Shown: piece by piece, positions 47,865 through 60,284 of the stretch
Position numbering within the stretch: the stretch's first letter is position 1
How the letters are laid out: every line of letters starts with the position of its first letter
From: Jacaranda mimosifolia
Taxonomy: Eukaryota > Streptophyta > Magnoliopsida > Lamiales > Bignoniaceae
Length of the DNA stretch: 64,000 nt
Assembly (NCBI GenBank): GCA_018894105.1
Contig: CM032127.1
Coordinates: 1,459,001-1,523,000 of the forward strand
Direction: 5' to 3'
Position numbers and translations under genes: made by a program
Notes under the pieces: model-generated
What the model was told of the DNA's origin: nothing
The model's database searches: none
What the model saw: only the letters and a program-made list of their open reading frames with translations

Positions 47865-48331
47865 TAGGGATGGCACCCGTGGGGAATAGGGCGGGGAGCT
47901 ACTCTCCGTTCCCGAATATCCGCACCGTGGGGAAATTTTGCCCCCGTTCTCGTTCTTCAAATCTTTGCGGGAATCTTCAGGGATTTTCAAAATAGTATAC
48001 ATTACAAACTTAGTACCAAATTTATGATTAAAAATTAGGAATAAAAATTAGATTTAAATTACATATTTTTTATTATTTATATTTATAATTCATTAATTAT
48101 TATAATTTAGATGAAATTACTATAATAATAAATTTTTTACATATATATAAATATAATTAAGGGTATTATAATTATTTGACGGAGACGGGGATCCCATGGG
48201 ATGGGAATTGTAATACCCGTCCCCATCCTCAAATTAGTTTCGGCGGTATTTTCATTCCCACAGGAAAAAATTCCCCAAATTTGGGGATCCCAACGGGAAC
48301 TCCGAACTTGAGGATTATTTTTCCATCCGTA
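47865..48331. mobile_element. hAT-like MITE, TAGGGATGGCA ends
   Basis: The left end TAGGGATGGCACCCGTGG and the right end TTTTTCCATCCGTA are inverted repeats related to the element at 24971-25461. Internal words GGGATCCC and CCCCGTCTCCGTC-like recur. The flanking 8-mers do not match well. Confidence 0.65.
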
Positions 48332-48749
48332 ACAACAAATTAGTATATATAGTAATCTTTTAACTCCAAGAAAAGTCCTTCAAGTGGTGGAAGTACATTA
48401 CAATGAATCAATTCCAAATGCTTAGCGTGTTGGGGGGGCACATATTCATAAATTCCTTGGGCTAAATAGAGAACGCGCTTTTAAAGTAAGGAACTTGATT
48501 ATTAGTACGTCACCTTTATGATAAGTCGTAGATGCTTTTAACTGAGGTGTTTACCAAAACACGCTTTTAGCAAATATTGTTTGTTCCTAAGAATTGAGAT
48601 AAAAATAGAGCACCATCAATGGATGTAATGAAAAAGCAACAAGTTTGATGCTTTTTCAACATCCACACAGCTGTTAGTTGGATGCTGTGGTATTGCTTCC
48701 AGCAGCAGACTTCAATGACCCTTGGGAGAAATAATACAAAAAGACGTTA

Positions 48750-49231
48750 CAGCCCGTTTGATTTCATTTTCTGAAGTCATTTTCATTTTCTAGTGAAAAT
48801 GTATAGTAAAAAGTTAGTTAGAAAATGTATTTTTGAAAATGGAGTTGTGTTTGGATGTGTTGTTTAAAATTGTAGGTTTATATAGTTGTGAAAATGAGAT
48901 GTATTTGGATGTTGGATGTTTTTATATTAAAAGTTGTGTAGTTTTTGAATTTGAATTGATGATGTGATGTGTAATTATTTGAAAAAATAATATTATAATT
49001 TGAATTTATAATATTTTTGTGGTGAATGTTGTTTAAGAAGTATTGGGAAGATAAAAAAGTAGATATAAGTAATAATATAAGGGAAAGATGTGTGAAAATG
49101 AAGAGAGAATGTAAAAATGAATGTTGTGAGAATAAAAATGTATGAGAAGATAGTGTAAAAGTTGATAGTTTTCTATTTTTATTTTCAGCAGAAAATGAAA
49201 ATAAGGTTTGAAAATGAAAACAAATGGGCCC
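48750..49231. mobile_element. Tourist-like MITE, subfamily B
   Basis: The left end is CAGCCCGTTTGATTTC preceded by TTA (48747-48749). The right end is GAAAACAAATGGGCCC followed by TAA. The interior matches other subfamily B copies (TTTTCAGCAGAAAATGAAAA near the right end). Confidence 0.65.
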
Positions 49232-51198
49232 TAATTTTCTTTCTTCAATAGAAAGACATGTACAACTTTTTTCAGTTTGGTGTTAGCATTATGTTTTATG
49301 AATTAATCATTGGTGGCTTTCTTGTTTTTACCAACTTGTGCAATTTGAGCTTTCTTCATAGTCCAAGTGCTAAGGTTGTCCAATCAATCTAACTTCCAAC
49401 GAGGGCAACCCATATTTTCTCTTATCTTTGCAATTTAGTTGGCCGGTGGGGTCTCCATAGAACTTTGGATTTGCATACAATTTATATATTGAGATATTGT
49501 CTTATCGATGTGTATTAATAAAAAAAATTGTGAAAAATATTTCAAGAGAATAAGAGAGAACCCATATTTCTCGATATGAGCACACATCATAGCTTTCTTT
49601 ATTGAAAAGATCCAACGTTTCAACAGCTTTTGCTTGAAAGCGTTGTTAAATTATAATTGGTTAATTTCTCAGCTTGATGCTTATGTTCTAAAACTCGGAT
49701 ATTTGTGAAATCTCAGCACTTTATGGGACGGTGATGAGATCGATCACCTAAATTTTGACTAAAACCTTCTCTCACGATTTCTAAAATTTTTAAATATTTC
49801 TACTTATTTTCTATATAATATTTGAGAAACTGTTACTCTGTTGTTATTGCTAAATTATCTCACTAAATCATTTGAACTTATCTTATTGTACTGTTTCTTC
49901 TCGTTTTGTACCCAGATAGGAGCGAGTGGCCAAGATAGACTAACCCAGCTAACACATAGGTAATGAGGGTGATATAAGCATTAGGTGTGACTTATGATAT
50001 TTCGATTTATAGTTGTGCATTTGTTGGAAGTTTATTGTAGAAATTAATTACTTAACATGACTAGGTTGTCATACCCCAACGTATGCACCTAGTCGTCGTT
50101 TCCATAGTTGGTGCCAATAATGATGAAAAGAGGCACGTAGTCGTTGTTTTGATATCTGGCTACAACGATGATAATCAAATTCGTCATCAAATATGGATGC
50201 ATTAACAACATCATCGAGACATACTGTCCCACCAGCATGTTTTAATGAGAATTTTGTCCTAAGAAAATGTTATTCAAATGGAGAGTGAGGAGGAAGAACC
50301 CATATTATCCCGCTGGCACGTATTGGTAAAAAGAACTTATATTTAAGTCTCATACCCCTCAATATCTCGACATGGAAAAAGACCAGATAGACCATTATTT
50401 TGAGAGAGGATGAGACATATTAGCTAACTCCAGTACAAAGAATGGCAGATTTATTATCCTTGAGAAGGAATTGTGCGGCAGAAGCAGACCAACAAACCTA
50501 GATATCCTATGGCTGGTTCAGATTAATACACGCTCAACATGAATCCAACTGATGAAATTAATATTTCCATGTTCTGCGCTTAATGTACTGATAGAACAGG
50601 TGATGAACCCCTTTGTACTACTAGTACTACAGTATTGGTCCATTTCATAAGACCATTTTAACCAATTCTACCGTTGCCGTCAAATCAAGGTAACTATTTC
50701 AACAAAAAACAACATAAATCAAATTGTTATAATTTTGATATGCACTATGACACAAGAAAAATGTGTTGAATTATCGTTAGGACCATCGTACTTGTCGAAT
50801 AAGATGACCAGATTTAGTACAATAGTATATTTAAACATTGTCTTACTATATGACCCAAAAAAAAATGAAAATCATAAATTTTGATGGTCATTCTCGACCA
50901 CAATCTATTGTCTCCCGGTGGAACACAATTATTAAAGAAAGAATAAAAATAAGAAATATCCACAATAATTGTGCCTCTTGAAATTTAGATAATAGGAGCA
51001 TAGATCAATATAGTTGAGCACAGAAATTAAATGCTATAAGTTGGAATTTGAAGTTCATTCACAATTTCCACAAATCCATGCTTAGATCGTCATTAATTTC
51101 AATTTTAATTTCGATTGAAAATTCAATTTTTATTTAGAAAAAAGTGAAAGTTAAGTGATAATATAGAAAATATCTCTAACTACATATATTATGTGACT

Positions 51199-52150
51199 GA
51201 AAAATTTATTCTGTCACAACAATAATATTTGCAATCTCAATAATGGCGAAAGTTATGCTTAAATTATCATCATTTACTATTAAGTGCGTATATATATACA
51301 CAATGTCAACTTACTAACAACAATAATGAATGTCACTATAAATATGTAACGGATCGTTAACAGCGACAACTAGATCCATTAATTAATTTTTATCACTATT
51401 ACATCACATAACAACAAAATGAAAATTATTATTTCATTTTAAAAAGTATTTTTACTGACTAAATAGACATCATTGTCACTGAATACATACTATTAACGAT
51501 AAATACTTTTTAGATATTACTCAATTCGAATCTTTTGAGCCATCTAAAATTGCATATCTTGATTATAGTTGAATTAATTAACTAATTAATCTTGAGATTT
51601 TCATGCACACATAATTAGTCAATTCAATTTTAAGACTTTGATTATAATTGAATTAATAAATTAATTGATTTATCTAAAAAATTTGTTCTGTCACAATAGT
51701 AATATTTGCAATCTCAATAGTGGCAAAAGTTATGCTTAAATAATCATTATTTACTAATAAGGACGTGTATATATATATATATAGTATCAACTTAGTAATA
51801 AAAATCATGATTGTCACTATAAATTAACCGATCGTTAATAGTGACAACTAGATTCATTAATTAATTTTTATCACTATTACATCAAATAACAACAAAATGA
51901 AAATTATTATTCCATTTAAAAAAGTATCTTTACTGACTAAAGAGACGTCATTGTCACTGAATACATACTATTAATGATAATTATTTTTTAGATATTACTC
52001 AATTCGAATCTTTTGGGCCATCCAAAATTGCATATCTTGCATAGTTGGATTAATTAACTAATTAATCTTGAGATTTTCATGCCCATATAATTAGTCAATT
52101 CAATTTTAAGACTTTGATTATAATTGAATTAATTAATTGATTGATTTTGA
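51199..52150. repeat. Tandem duplication, unit about 477 bp
   Basis: Two directly adjacent copies, about 51199-51676 and 51677-52150. Landmarks such as CTGTCACAA (51211 and 51688) are 477 bp apart, as are TGTCACTATAAAT and CATTGTCACTGAATACATAC. Small differences run throughout and no open frame is shared. The unit may be part of a CACTA-like or other non-autonomous element. Confidence 0.85.
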
Positions 52151-52230
52151 GAACTGAATTATTGATTGATTTGGTTGAGTGGTCCATCAAGGATGGTGTC
52201 CTCCGAATTGGTCCAAGCCCAAAATGTAAC

Positions 52231-52255
52231 CGATGGTACCTACGTTGTACCATCG
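52231..52255. repeat. Short perfect inverted repeat
   Basis: CGATGGTAC at 52231-52239 pairs with GTACCATCG at 52247-52255 around a 7-nt loop. It could be a hairpin or a dimeric protein-binding site; no function is evident. Confidence 0.6.
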
Positions 52256-53577
52256 TAGGGATAGATTTTGGCTTTTGCTCTGAGGGGCATCTCAATTTTC
52301 TACCATTCAACTTAGGTCTTGTTTTAAACCAATATATAAAATATCTCCAATAAATTTAATGATAACAAAAATTATATGTAATAATTATTATTATTATTGT
52401 TATTATTGTCAATAATTGAAAAACACACATGTATACTACCAACGCAAATATTATGATAATTTATTATTTTGTTGCCAGTAATCTAAAATACGATACATTA
52501 GGAGGTGAATTATCTATCTTTTACGTGATATTCCTTTTCATTATTTTATGTGGAGTACACGGCTCGAATTGCTACACCCTCACCCACAAACACGTGTGAC
52601 ATATATTTACATATATATATATATATATGCAAAATTTAAATTGAATTTTCAAGAAAATGACTTAGTGGTAGGATTTTCAATTGGGCTTAAAATACAATTT
52701 ATTTTATTTTTTTATTTATATGAATAAGTGCTAGGACAACGCAATAAATTAATTGACCACTCGAAATCTGCTTTATTCCGCTTTATGTATTATTATTCAA
52801 CCAACAAATTTTCTTTCTATATATTATAATTTTGTCAGTCCACGCGCGAAGAAAATTACATAATTTCTCACTACTTGAAGAAGAAGAAAAAAGGCAAATT
52901 TATTTTTTCTTTTTTTATATGTATATTGAGTTAGGTTTAATATAAAATTAAATTAAACAAAAAGCTGCAAAAGTGAAATAAAATAATAAAATGGCCTGGA
53001 TCGCAGCATATGAAATGACAAATTAAAGTTATTAACTATAATTTTTTAATCAAAAGAGAATATATCCATATTTGAACTTATTGAGAACATGATTAAACAG
53101 AGACAATATCGCTCCATAGCATGTCACGTTCTTTTGTTTGATTGTAAAATTGGAAATTTTCTCATCTACCTCCATTTTTATTTAATTATATATGCATGTA
53201 CTTAAATAAATACAAAATTTATAAATGCAATTATTTTTTTATTTTTATTTAGCTCTCCTCTGAAAACTCCATATTGATGAGTCATAATTTTGAGATGGAT
53301 CGAGTGAGTACAATTTTATCTGAAAATCATATTGTAAAAGTTTTTAGTTGAACAAGATTTTTGAAAATCAGTTACAATCTTTTCGTGGGTGATGCTGAAA
53401 ATTCATGACCTTAGTTATGCAATTGACATAATCGAATTCGAGAGCAGATACTCTCATAGCTAATTAAATATTATTGCTAAGACCAATCCGTACATAACTA
53501 ATCATTATTCTTTTTATATTCATTAATTTTTCTATGAATAATTCATATAATCTATTGTGCTTGCAAGCAACAAACAT

Positions 53578-54133
53578 AGGGGTGTAAATTAGATGATATG
53601 ATTCGTGAACGGTTCGGGCTTAGTTTGATGAAAGCTCTTATTTGGCTCGATCTTGTTGAGCTCGAGCTCGTCAGTCAAACGAGTCGAGTTGAAATCAATA
53701 GTAATCGGTTCGAAAAGCTCGTGAGCCTAAACGAGCTTTTTTATTATATATATACATATATAATTATAATTTAGGCCCATATAATAAAATTTATAAAGAT
53801 AAGTAAATAATAATAACAATAATAATAATAATAATAATTTGGAATTTTATTTTTAAAAAACTATATAACAAAATTATTTAAAAACTTTAACCATAGATTT
53901 CGTTTTGAGTATAAATGAGTTCAAATTAATCCAAACCTATACAAGCTCGAGCTCGAGCTCATTCAAGCTTATACGAATCAAGTTTTTCTACTTTTTTATG
54001 ATGAGTTTTATCAAGTCAAGCTCAATAAGGCTCACCGAGCCTTTGTCTATTTCAACGAGCCGAGCTTGAGCTCGCGAATTAATAGACGAGCCAAGCTTGG
54101 GCCTGTTACATTTGAGCTCGATTCGACTCGTTT
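53578..54133. mobile_element. GAGCTCG-rich hAT-like MITE, copy 3
   Basis: An exact 8-bp direct repeat ACAAACAT flanks it at 53570-53577 and 54134-54141. The left end AGGGGTGTAAA matches the family; the right end stops at CTCGTTT and lacks the expected ACACCCCT. The interior has many GAGCTCGAGCTC words. Confidence 0.7.
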
Positions 54134-55014
54134 ACAAACATGGCTATGAATTGATAGTCTTGTTGTTTGTAATTTTAAAAAATATATATATATTTGCTTC
54201 GTGAAAGCCGTAACTACACTTTGTATTTTAATAATTTTGTAGTAATTTTCCTATAGTAAATACCTAATTTTTCAACAGTGAAAATTTCGAAACGAAAGTT
54301 AATTGATGGATGGACTCAAAGACATTTTGAATCCGATATTCAAAATAATGTGTGTATATATATCCACAACCAAGTATTTATACAAAATATATATATATAT
54401 TTAATACATTAAATATTTAAATATATAATATAAAATAAAAAAATAAAAAAACTCAATAAAATAAAATATCAGAACTGCGAAACTGCCCAGCGTGTGAGAG
54501 TGCATGGGTTAGTACTACTGTTATGTTATGTGATGCAATTGTGTAGTAATAATAATATTGTGTAATATATATGAATCCAATTTTCAAAGGAGTCATCGAT
54601 GGGTGAGAAGAAAGAATAATAGAACAGCTTTCCGTGACTGCATGTCTCTTGGATTAATTTAGTTTAATCCAATGTATGTACTGCTAAACCAATCATGTGA
54701 TCATGAATGTGTCCATGCATGGACAAATTAGTCAACTCACTTTTCAACACTTCTCCCAAGTTACTTATATTCAATCATTTTTTATCTATATATATAATAA
54801 AATTTTAAATTTCAAAGTAATTATAAGATTTTGTTTTGAGCAATACTGTATCATTTATCGTAATACTAGTAAGAAAGTGAAATAATTTATAACATATTTG
54901 GAGAATGTTTGGCTGAATTTGTTTAGAATAGTCTTAAACGATCATATATTTGATGAGATGTTTTTGAAATTTATATAAGCACCAGAAATGTTTGGGGTAA
55001 AATAAAACTTTTTA

Positions 55015-55350
55015 GGGCCCGTTTGGTTTTATTTTCATTTATTTTCATTTTCATCATTTTCAAAATATTGGAAAGTGGTTAGTGGAGATGAGTTGAAAAT
55101 GAATTTGTATTTAAATAAATTGCTAAAAAAGTAATGATTATGTTGGTTTTAGTAGATTTGTACAGAGAGATAGAAATAATGGAATAGAGAGATAAGACAT
55201 ATTAGATTATTGAGAATATGTTTTGAAAATGAAAATAAAAATTAAAATAAAAATAATTTTAGGATGAAAATATGTAAAAAATAATGTGTTTTATTTTTAA
55301 AATAGTAGAAAATGTGAAAATGAGCTTTAAAAATGAAACCAAATGAGTTC
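55015..55350. mobile_element. Tourist-like MITE, subfamily A
   Basis: The left end GGGCCCGTTTGGTTTTATT and the right end AATGAAACCAAATGAGTTC are inverted repeats. TTA flanks it at 55012-55014 and 55351-55353. Non-coding, 336 bp, about 1 kb upstream of the IDD gene. Confidence 0.8.
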
Positions 55351-55806
55351 TTAGCTTATAAGATAATACTAATAAAAATTTTAATATGAATATAATAAAA
55401 TAAGTTATAAAGTCCTTACTTTTTTTAAAACAACTTTATGTAAAGGCGAAAGATCTTATTCTGAAAATTCTTTCGAAAAAATTATAAAACATTTTATAAG
55501 ATGTCGGGAGTTAATTTACAGGATTATCCAAACACCGTCGTTGTAATGAATAGTTAAATGTGGTGATTAGTACTTGTATTTTTACTTAAGTACTAATTTG
55601 TCAAGGGTTAAAATGAAAGGGTATATCATTGGTTAAGATTAAATAAAAATGAAGAAAATTGCAATTATTGAAGAAGGGGAAAAAAACAAAGGAAAAGACA
55701 AAGTGAAACGTCAGAAAGGTGTGTTGGTTTTGGACTATGGTTTTTTGGTTATTGAAGAGGGGTGAAGAACTAAAGATAGAAGAGATACCTTCTCATCCAC
55801 ATCTCT

Positions 55807-55816
<10 letters not shown>

Positions 55817-55848
<32 letters not shown>
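55817..55848 (+). repeat. (CT)16 microsatellite upstream of IDD
   Basis: Uninterrupted CT repeats, preceded by an interrupted CT tract from about 55802. The position about 550 bp before the IDD ATG suggests it lies in the promoter or in a spliced leader. Confidence 0.85.
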
Positions 55849-55850
<2 letters not shown>

Positions 55851-56394
55851 GTTTGCTGTTTTCATACGTATGGCTTTTCTGGAGCCTTGTTGGTTTTAGC
55901 AGCAATTCAGGTGATGTTTTTATTGAAAAAGCTAAAACAGATGAAAATGTTTTCAAGAGCATACATACATATATATATATATATAAGATTCTTGGAGGTG
56001 TTTCAGTGAAAAAACTACTTTATAGTACTATGTTTCTTGCCTTCTTTCATTCATATATATACATACACACATGTATGTATATATATACATGTCTGTTCTG
56101 CTGTTCTTAATCTAATTTGTCATCTTTCTTTAGGGTTTTGGAAGAGGGACCTGCCCTGAAGTACTTATGAAGATACATGGATTTGCACTGAAAACTCAAA
56201 ACTGACCTTTCTGTAATAGCTTTCATCACCTTCACTTTTTGTTAGCCTTTCCAATTTAGGGTTTCTGGGCAGATCAAAAAAGCTGATCTGTGGTGAGAAA
56301 AAGAAAAGATAGCTAGCCCTTTAATCTGTATGTATAGTATTGAATCTGTACTATAGATTATATACAGCAGAAATTAAGAAAAAAGATTGAGAAA

Positions 56395-58424
56395 ATGTTA
56401 CAGGGCTTGGTGGGGGATGACAATATGTCGAACTTGACATCTGCTGCAATATCGAATGAAGCAAGCATATCTTCGACCAACAACGTAAATGAAATGGGTG
56501 GTACTACTGCTGCTGCTGCTACTCATATGTACCCACAGCAGCAGCAGACTCAACCTCCGCCTAGGAAGAAAAGAAATCTCCCCGGCAATCCTGGTATGTT
56601 AATTTTATCTTATCTTGTATTAATTAAGACCGGTGAAATCTTTTTCCGATTTGAATTTCAAGAGTTTGTATTAGATCCTGAGGCGGAGGTGGTGGCGATG
56701 TCTCCGAGAGCCCTCATGGCGACAAACAGGTTTCTGTGTGAGATCTGCAACAAGGGATTCCAGAGGGACCAGAATTTGCAGTTACACAGAAGAGGGCACA
56801 ATCTGCCGTGGAAGCTGAAGCAAAGGAACAACAAAGAAGTTGTGAAAAAGAAAGTTTATGTCTGTCCAGAGCCGAGCTGCGTCCACCACGACCCGTCGAG
56901 GGCTCTGGGGGACCTGACGGGGATCAAGAAACACTTTTCCAGAAAACATGGCGAGAAGAAATGGAAGTGTGAGAAGTGCTCAAAGCGTTATGCTGTTCAG
57001 TCTGATTGGAAGGCCCATTCCAAGATTTGTGGTACCCGTGAGTATAGATGTGATTGTGGTACCCTTTTTTCCAGGTATGTAAGAAAATTTTATCATCATC
57101 GGATTATATTATCAAGAAAATTTTCATATTATCAATCAAATTTTTGGTCTTTAATTCTTTGGGAGGGGGACAAAGAGATGGATATGCACAAGGTTGTAAT
57201 AATTCATACAGCTATAGCTACTTTTCTTGAGAACAGTAATATCTAGTACCTCTTCTGTCGATGGAAAAATGATGGGAAAAAACACACAGGATTGAAGATT
57301 CTCTCTCTCTTTCTGTGTGTGTGTGTGTGTGAAAGAGAGACAGAAAGGGGAAAAAAAAAAAAAAAAAAAGGCCTTGAAGATATGATGACTATACAGTACT
57401 ACTGTTTGGAGAAGGCATTATGATAATATACTATGGGTTTGTTCTTTTTGTTGTTTAGCGTTTGTTTGTTTGTTATTGTTTTCACAGGAGGGACAGTTTC
57501 ATAACCCACAGAGCATTCTGTGATGCTTTGGCTGAAGAAAGTTCAAGATCAATGGCAGTACAAAACCCACTTTTGTCATCCCAAACGGTCCCTAATCAAG
57601 CTCAAATCCATGGCTTAATCCACCATCCATTAATCCCACTTAAGCAAGAAAACCAAAATTTCAGCCACCTCCCACCATGGCTATCAGCTGAACAAACTGG
57701 TGCAGGTGGACCAGGCCCACCAATGAATAACCCATTGTTCACCACCTCAACAATTCATCAAGAAAACCCTAACCCTAATAATATTAGTATAAATGTTAAT
57801 TCCAGTTCTACCCTTTCTTCCCCTAATTCTTCTCTCATGTCTGCAACTGCACTGCTTCAAAAGGCAGCTCAAATGGGTGTTACAATGAGCACAAAAATGC
57901 CTAATTGTCAATCATCAGATGAGTCAATTTTAATCAGACCCCATCATCACGTGGGGGCACCGGGCTTCTGTGCTGCCTCACTCACTACTACAGCTGGCTT
58001 GCCCTCACGTGAAGAGATGGGAACAGCGTTTGTGCATGGCTTGGCATCATTTGGGAACAAGGCTGTTAACGTCACCCCCGGTTGCATGGAGCTTCAAGAT
58101 ATGAACATGGTGGGTTCTTCTTCTTTGCCTTCTACTAGTGGGTTTGATGTCTCAGCATCAGCTTTTGAGGATACTTTCAATGGAATCTTGAACCCTAAGA
58201 GAAACATCAACACTTTTCAAGAAAATGCCCATTTGATGAGTTTAAGGAAAGAAGCCGCCACCGCCGCCGCCGCCGGCAGCCGCGATGGGCTGACAAGAGA
58301 CTTTTTAGGACTGAGAGCGTTCCCTCGTAGAGATTTTGTCAATACGGCTGGTCTGGATCAAATGGCATCTTCATCGTATGATCATCATCAGCAGACTCAA
58401 AATCAAGCTCCATGGCAAAGTTGA
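56395..58424 (+). CDS. IDD7: INDETERMINATE-domain (IDD) zinc-finger transcription factor
   Basis: Three exons are inferred, 56395-56593, 56675-57074 and 57488-58424, giving 1536 nt and 511 residues. A basic nuclear signal [10 protein letters not shown] lies at 57-66. The ID domain has four fingers: C88/C91/H104/H108, C130/C135/H153/H158, C165/C168/H181/C185 and C192/C194/H207/C211, the C2H2, C2H2, C2HC, C2HC order of the family. The C-terminal motifs [14 protein letters not shown] (317-330) and TRDFLGLR (469-476) are those of IDDs that bind DELLA and SCARECROW-type partners. Early MSNLTSA and these tails favour IDD7. The first intron (56594-56674) is 81 nt, divisible by three and free of stops. 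I treat it as an intron because removal restores GNPDPEAEV, invariant in the family. Intron 2 contains GT and poly-A tracts. Function is inferred as nuclear DNA binding. Confidence 0.9.
57314..57369. repeat. TG microsatellite and A19 run in IDD intron 2
   Basis: A TG repeat (57314-57331) is followed 20 bp later by 19 A residues (57351-57369). Both lie within intron 2 and are prone to length variation. Confidence 0.85.
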
Positions 58425-60284
58425 TCAGTTCGTGAAAGTGTTTCTTGTTTTTATCCTTATTTTGTTGTATTTTCTTAGTTTTCTGAGAAGGGGCTAATTA
58501 AGCTTCCTTTTAATTAATGTAATAATACTGAGAATTGCAATTCATGTTGTCCTAATTTTCCATTTTTCAACATTAAACAGTACTTTAATTTACATTGTTG
58601 TTATTATTTGAGTTGGTATATATGTTGACTACTGTTTAATTATATTAAAGATGCATGCAAAGATATTAAACCTTAGGAATTATTTAGTAATTTAACTAAA
58701 CTCTTTAAAAATTTTGTAATATTAAACTTGTCGAAAAATCAAAATACTAAATTAATCGAACAATTAGATAGTGTGGCATCGACTGTAGAAATAAATCGAA
58801 CGTTAGTAATCATTTATAAACCAACTACTTCTGTGATATGCATAATATGACTTCAACATGACTGTTTAATATTCATAACTTTTTTATTTTAAATATAATG
58901 TATACATACATACGTATATATGCATACAGAATTAAATGATAAATTGAGAAAAATACACCGATGGGAGTATAAAGAAAACAAAATTCATAAAAGTTATTGT
59001 ACTGAGTTTTATTAATAGTTGGAGAAAAATAAAGTTTTACCTTCATAAAAAATTTAACAAGAGCTAGCTATTTTGGATGAAGCAATACTTTTTCTCAAGT
59101 AATTTTAGAAAAAATCAACTTTTAATTAATTCTTTTAGTACTCTTATACTTTTTAAAATATATGAAAAGGAATCTAATATGGCCAAAACATGTCGAACAC
59201 CGTTTTTAATTATGTCCTTGACATGCTACCAAAAGTATCAGAGTATTTTTATTTTTGTTTCATTTATAGGCATATCAAGTGGCGTTCTGGATACATGTGG
59301 GAGGCGTATCGTGTCTGACATGGTATTCAATACATGTCCGACATGACACGAATAATTTTCTGAAATATCAATACATTATAGCATATTTAACTACTTGACA
59401 TCTTAACTAGTTAAAAAACAAAATGGAAAAAAGAATATGTGACATATATAATTGATGAAAATTTACTTATGAATATATGAAAAAAAAATATAAGATATGA
59501 AAAGTTGATATATTAACATGGCGATATACATGACAACATAAGAACAATACATATATTCTATATACATCATTATGTGATAGTTTATTCCCCACCATTTCCA
59601 AATATAAGGAAGAAGATGGTGTGGGCATGGGGTATGGTGGTGGCCTGTGCCAGCCTTAGGGCTTTCCTGTTTGCTGCTATTGAGTGAGATTCTAATTCTT
59701 GAACCATCATCATATAATTGTACCATTTTTCAATGTTATGGTACATTTGTTCTTTGCATGTGACATTTCAATAATTTCCTATCTTGGAAAAATTTAGCCT
59801 ATATCTGTCTGGAATGCATTTATGTCATTTTGGGAATATTTATGATTGAATTTTATACTTTTTATGCGATTGATTTATTTTATTTTGTTTTTTTTGAAAA
59901 AAGAAGTAGGGTACATTATGCTTCAATAATTTTGAAGTCTCAAAACTTCAGTACTTGATCGATTCATTCTCAGCAATGCAGTAAATCACAAAATAATTGA
60001 ATGATATCAGATTAGGTCTGTCGAACCCAAATGCTAATACTAATTAATTAAAAGTTTAAAATTTTAAATAAATTTTTAAGCTATAATTTGTAACTCAAAG
60101 ACGCCATGGAAATAATAAAATCCTCTATAAATATAAGCTTTGAGTACCACTTTATTTTATATACTTGTAATTGGATTGTTGTTGGGCCTTAGGCACTTAT
60201 ATGTGGGCCGACAAAAGCATAACTGATATGGGCCCCGGCCCATAAATATCCTAATCAAAGTTACTTGAATTTTATATGGGCTTA

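Larger units (their letters stand above)
46840..55700. other. Intergenic between the carrier and IDD genes
   Basis: This is about 8.9 kb without a supported gene. It contains hAT-like MITEs (47865, 53578), Tourist-like MITEs (48750, 55015) and a 477-bp tandem duplication (51199-52150). A 25-nt perfect hairpin lies at 52231-52255. A 123-codon open frame at 46911-47282 lies just upstream of the carrier gene and has no recognisable feature. Confidence 0.6.

Noticed and set aside
49970..50650. Possible retrotransposon remnant
   Set aside because: Some balanced-composition DNA with broken frames is present, but I could see no protein motif, LTR pair or target duplication.
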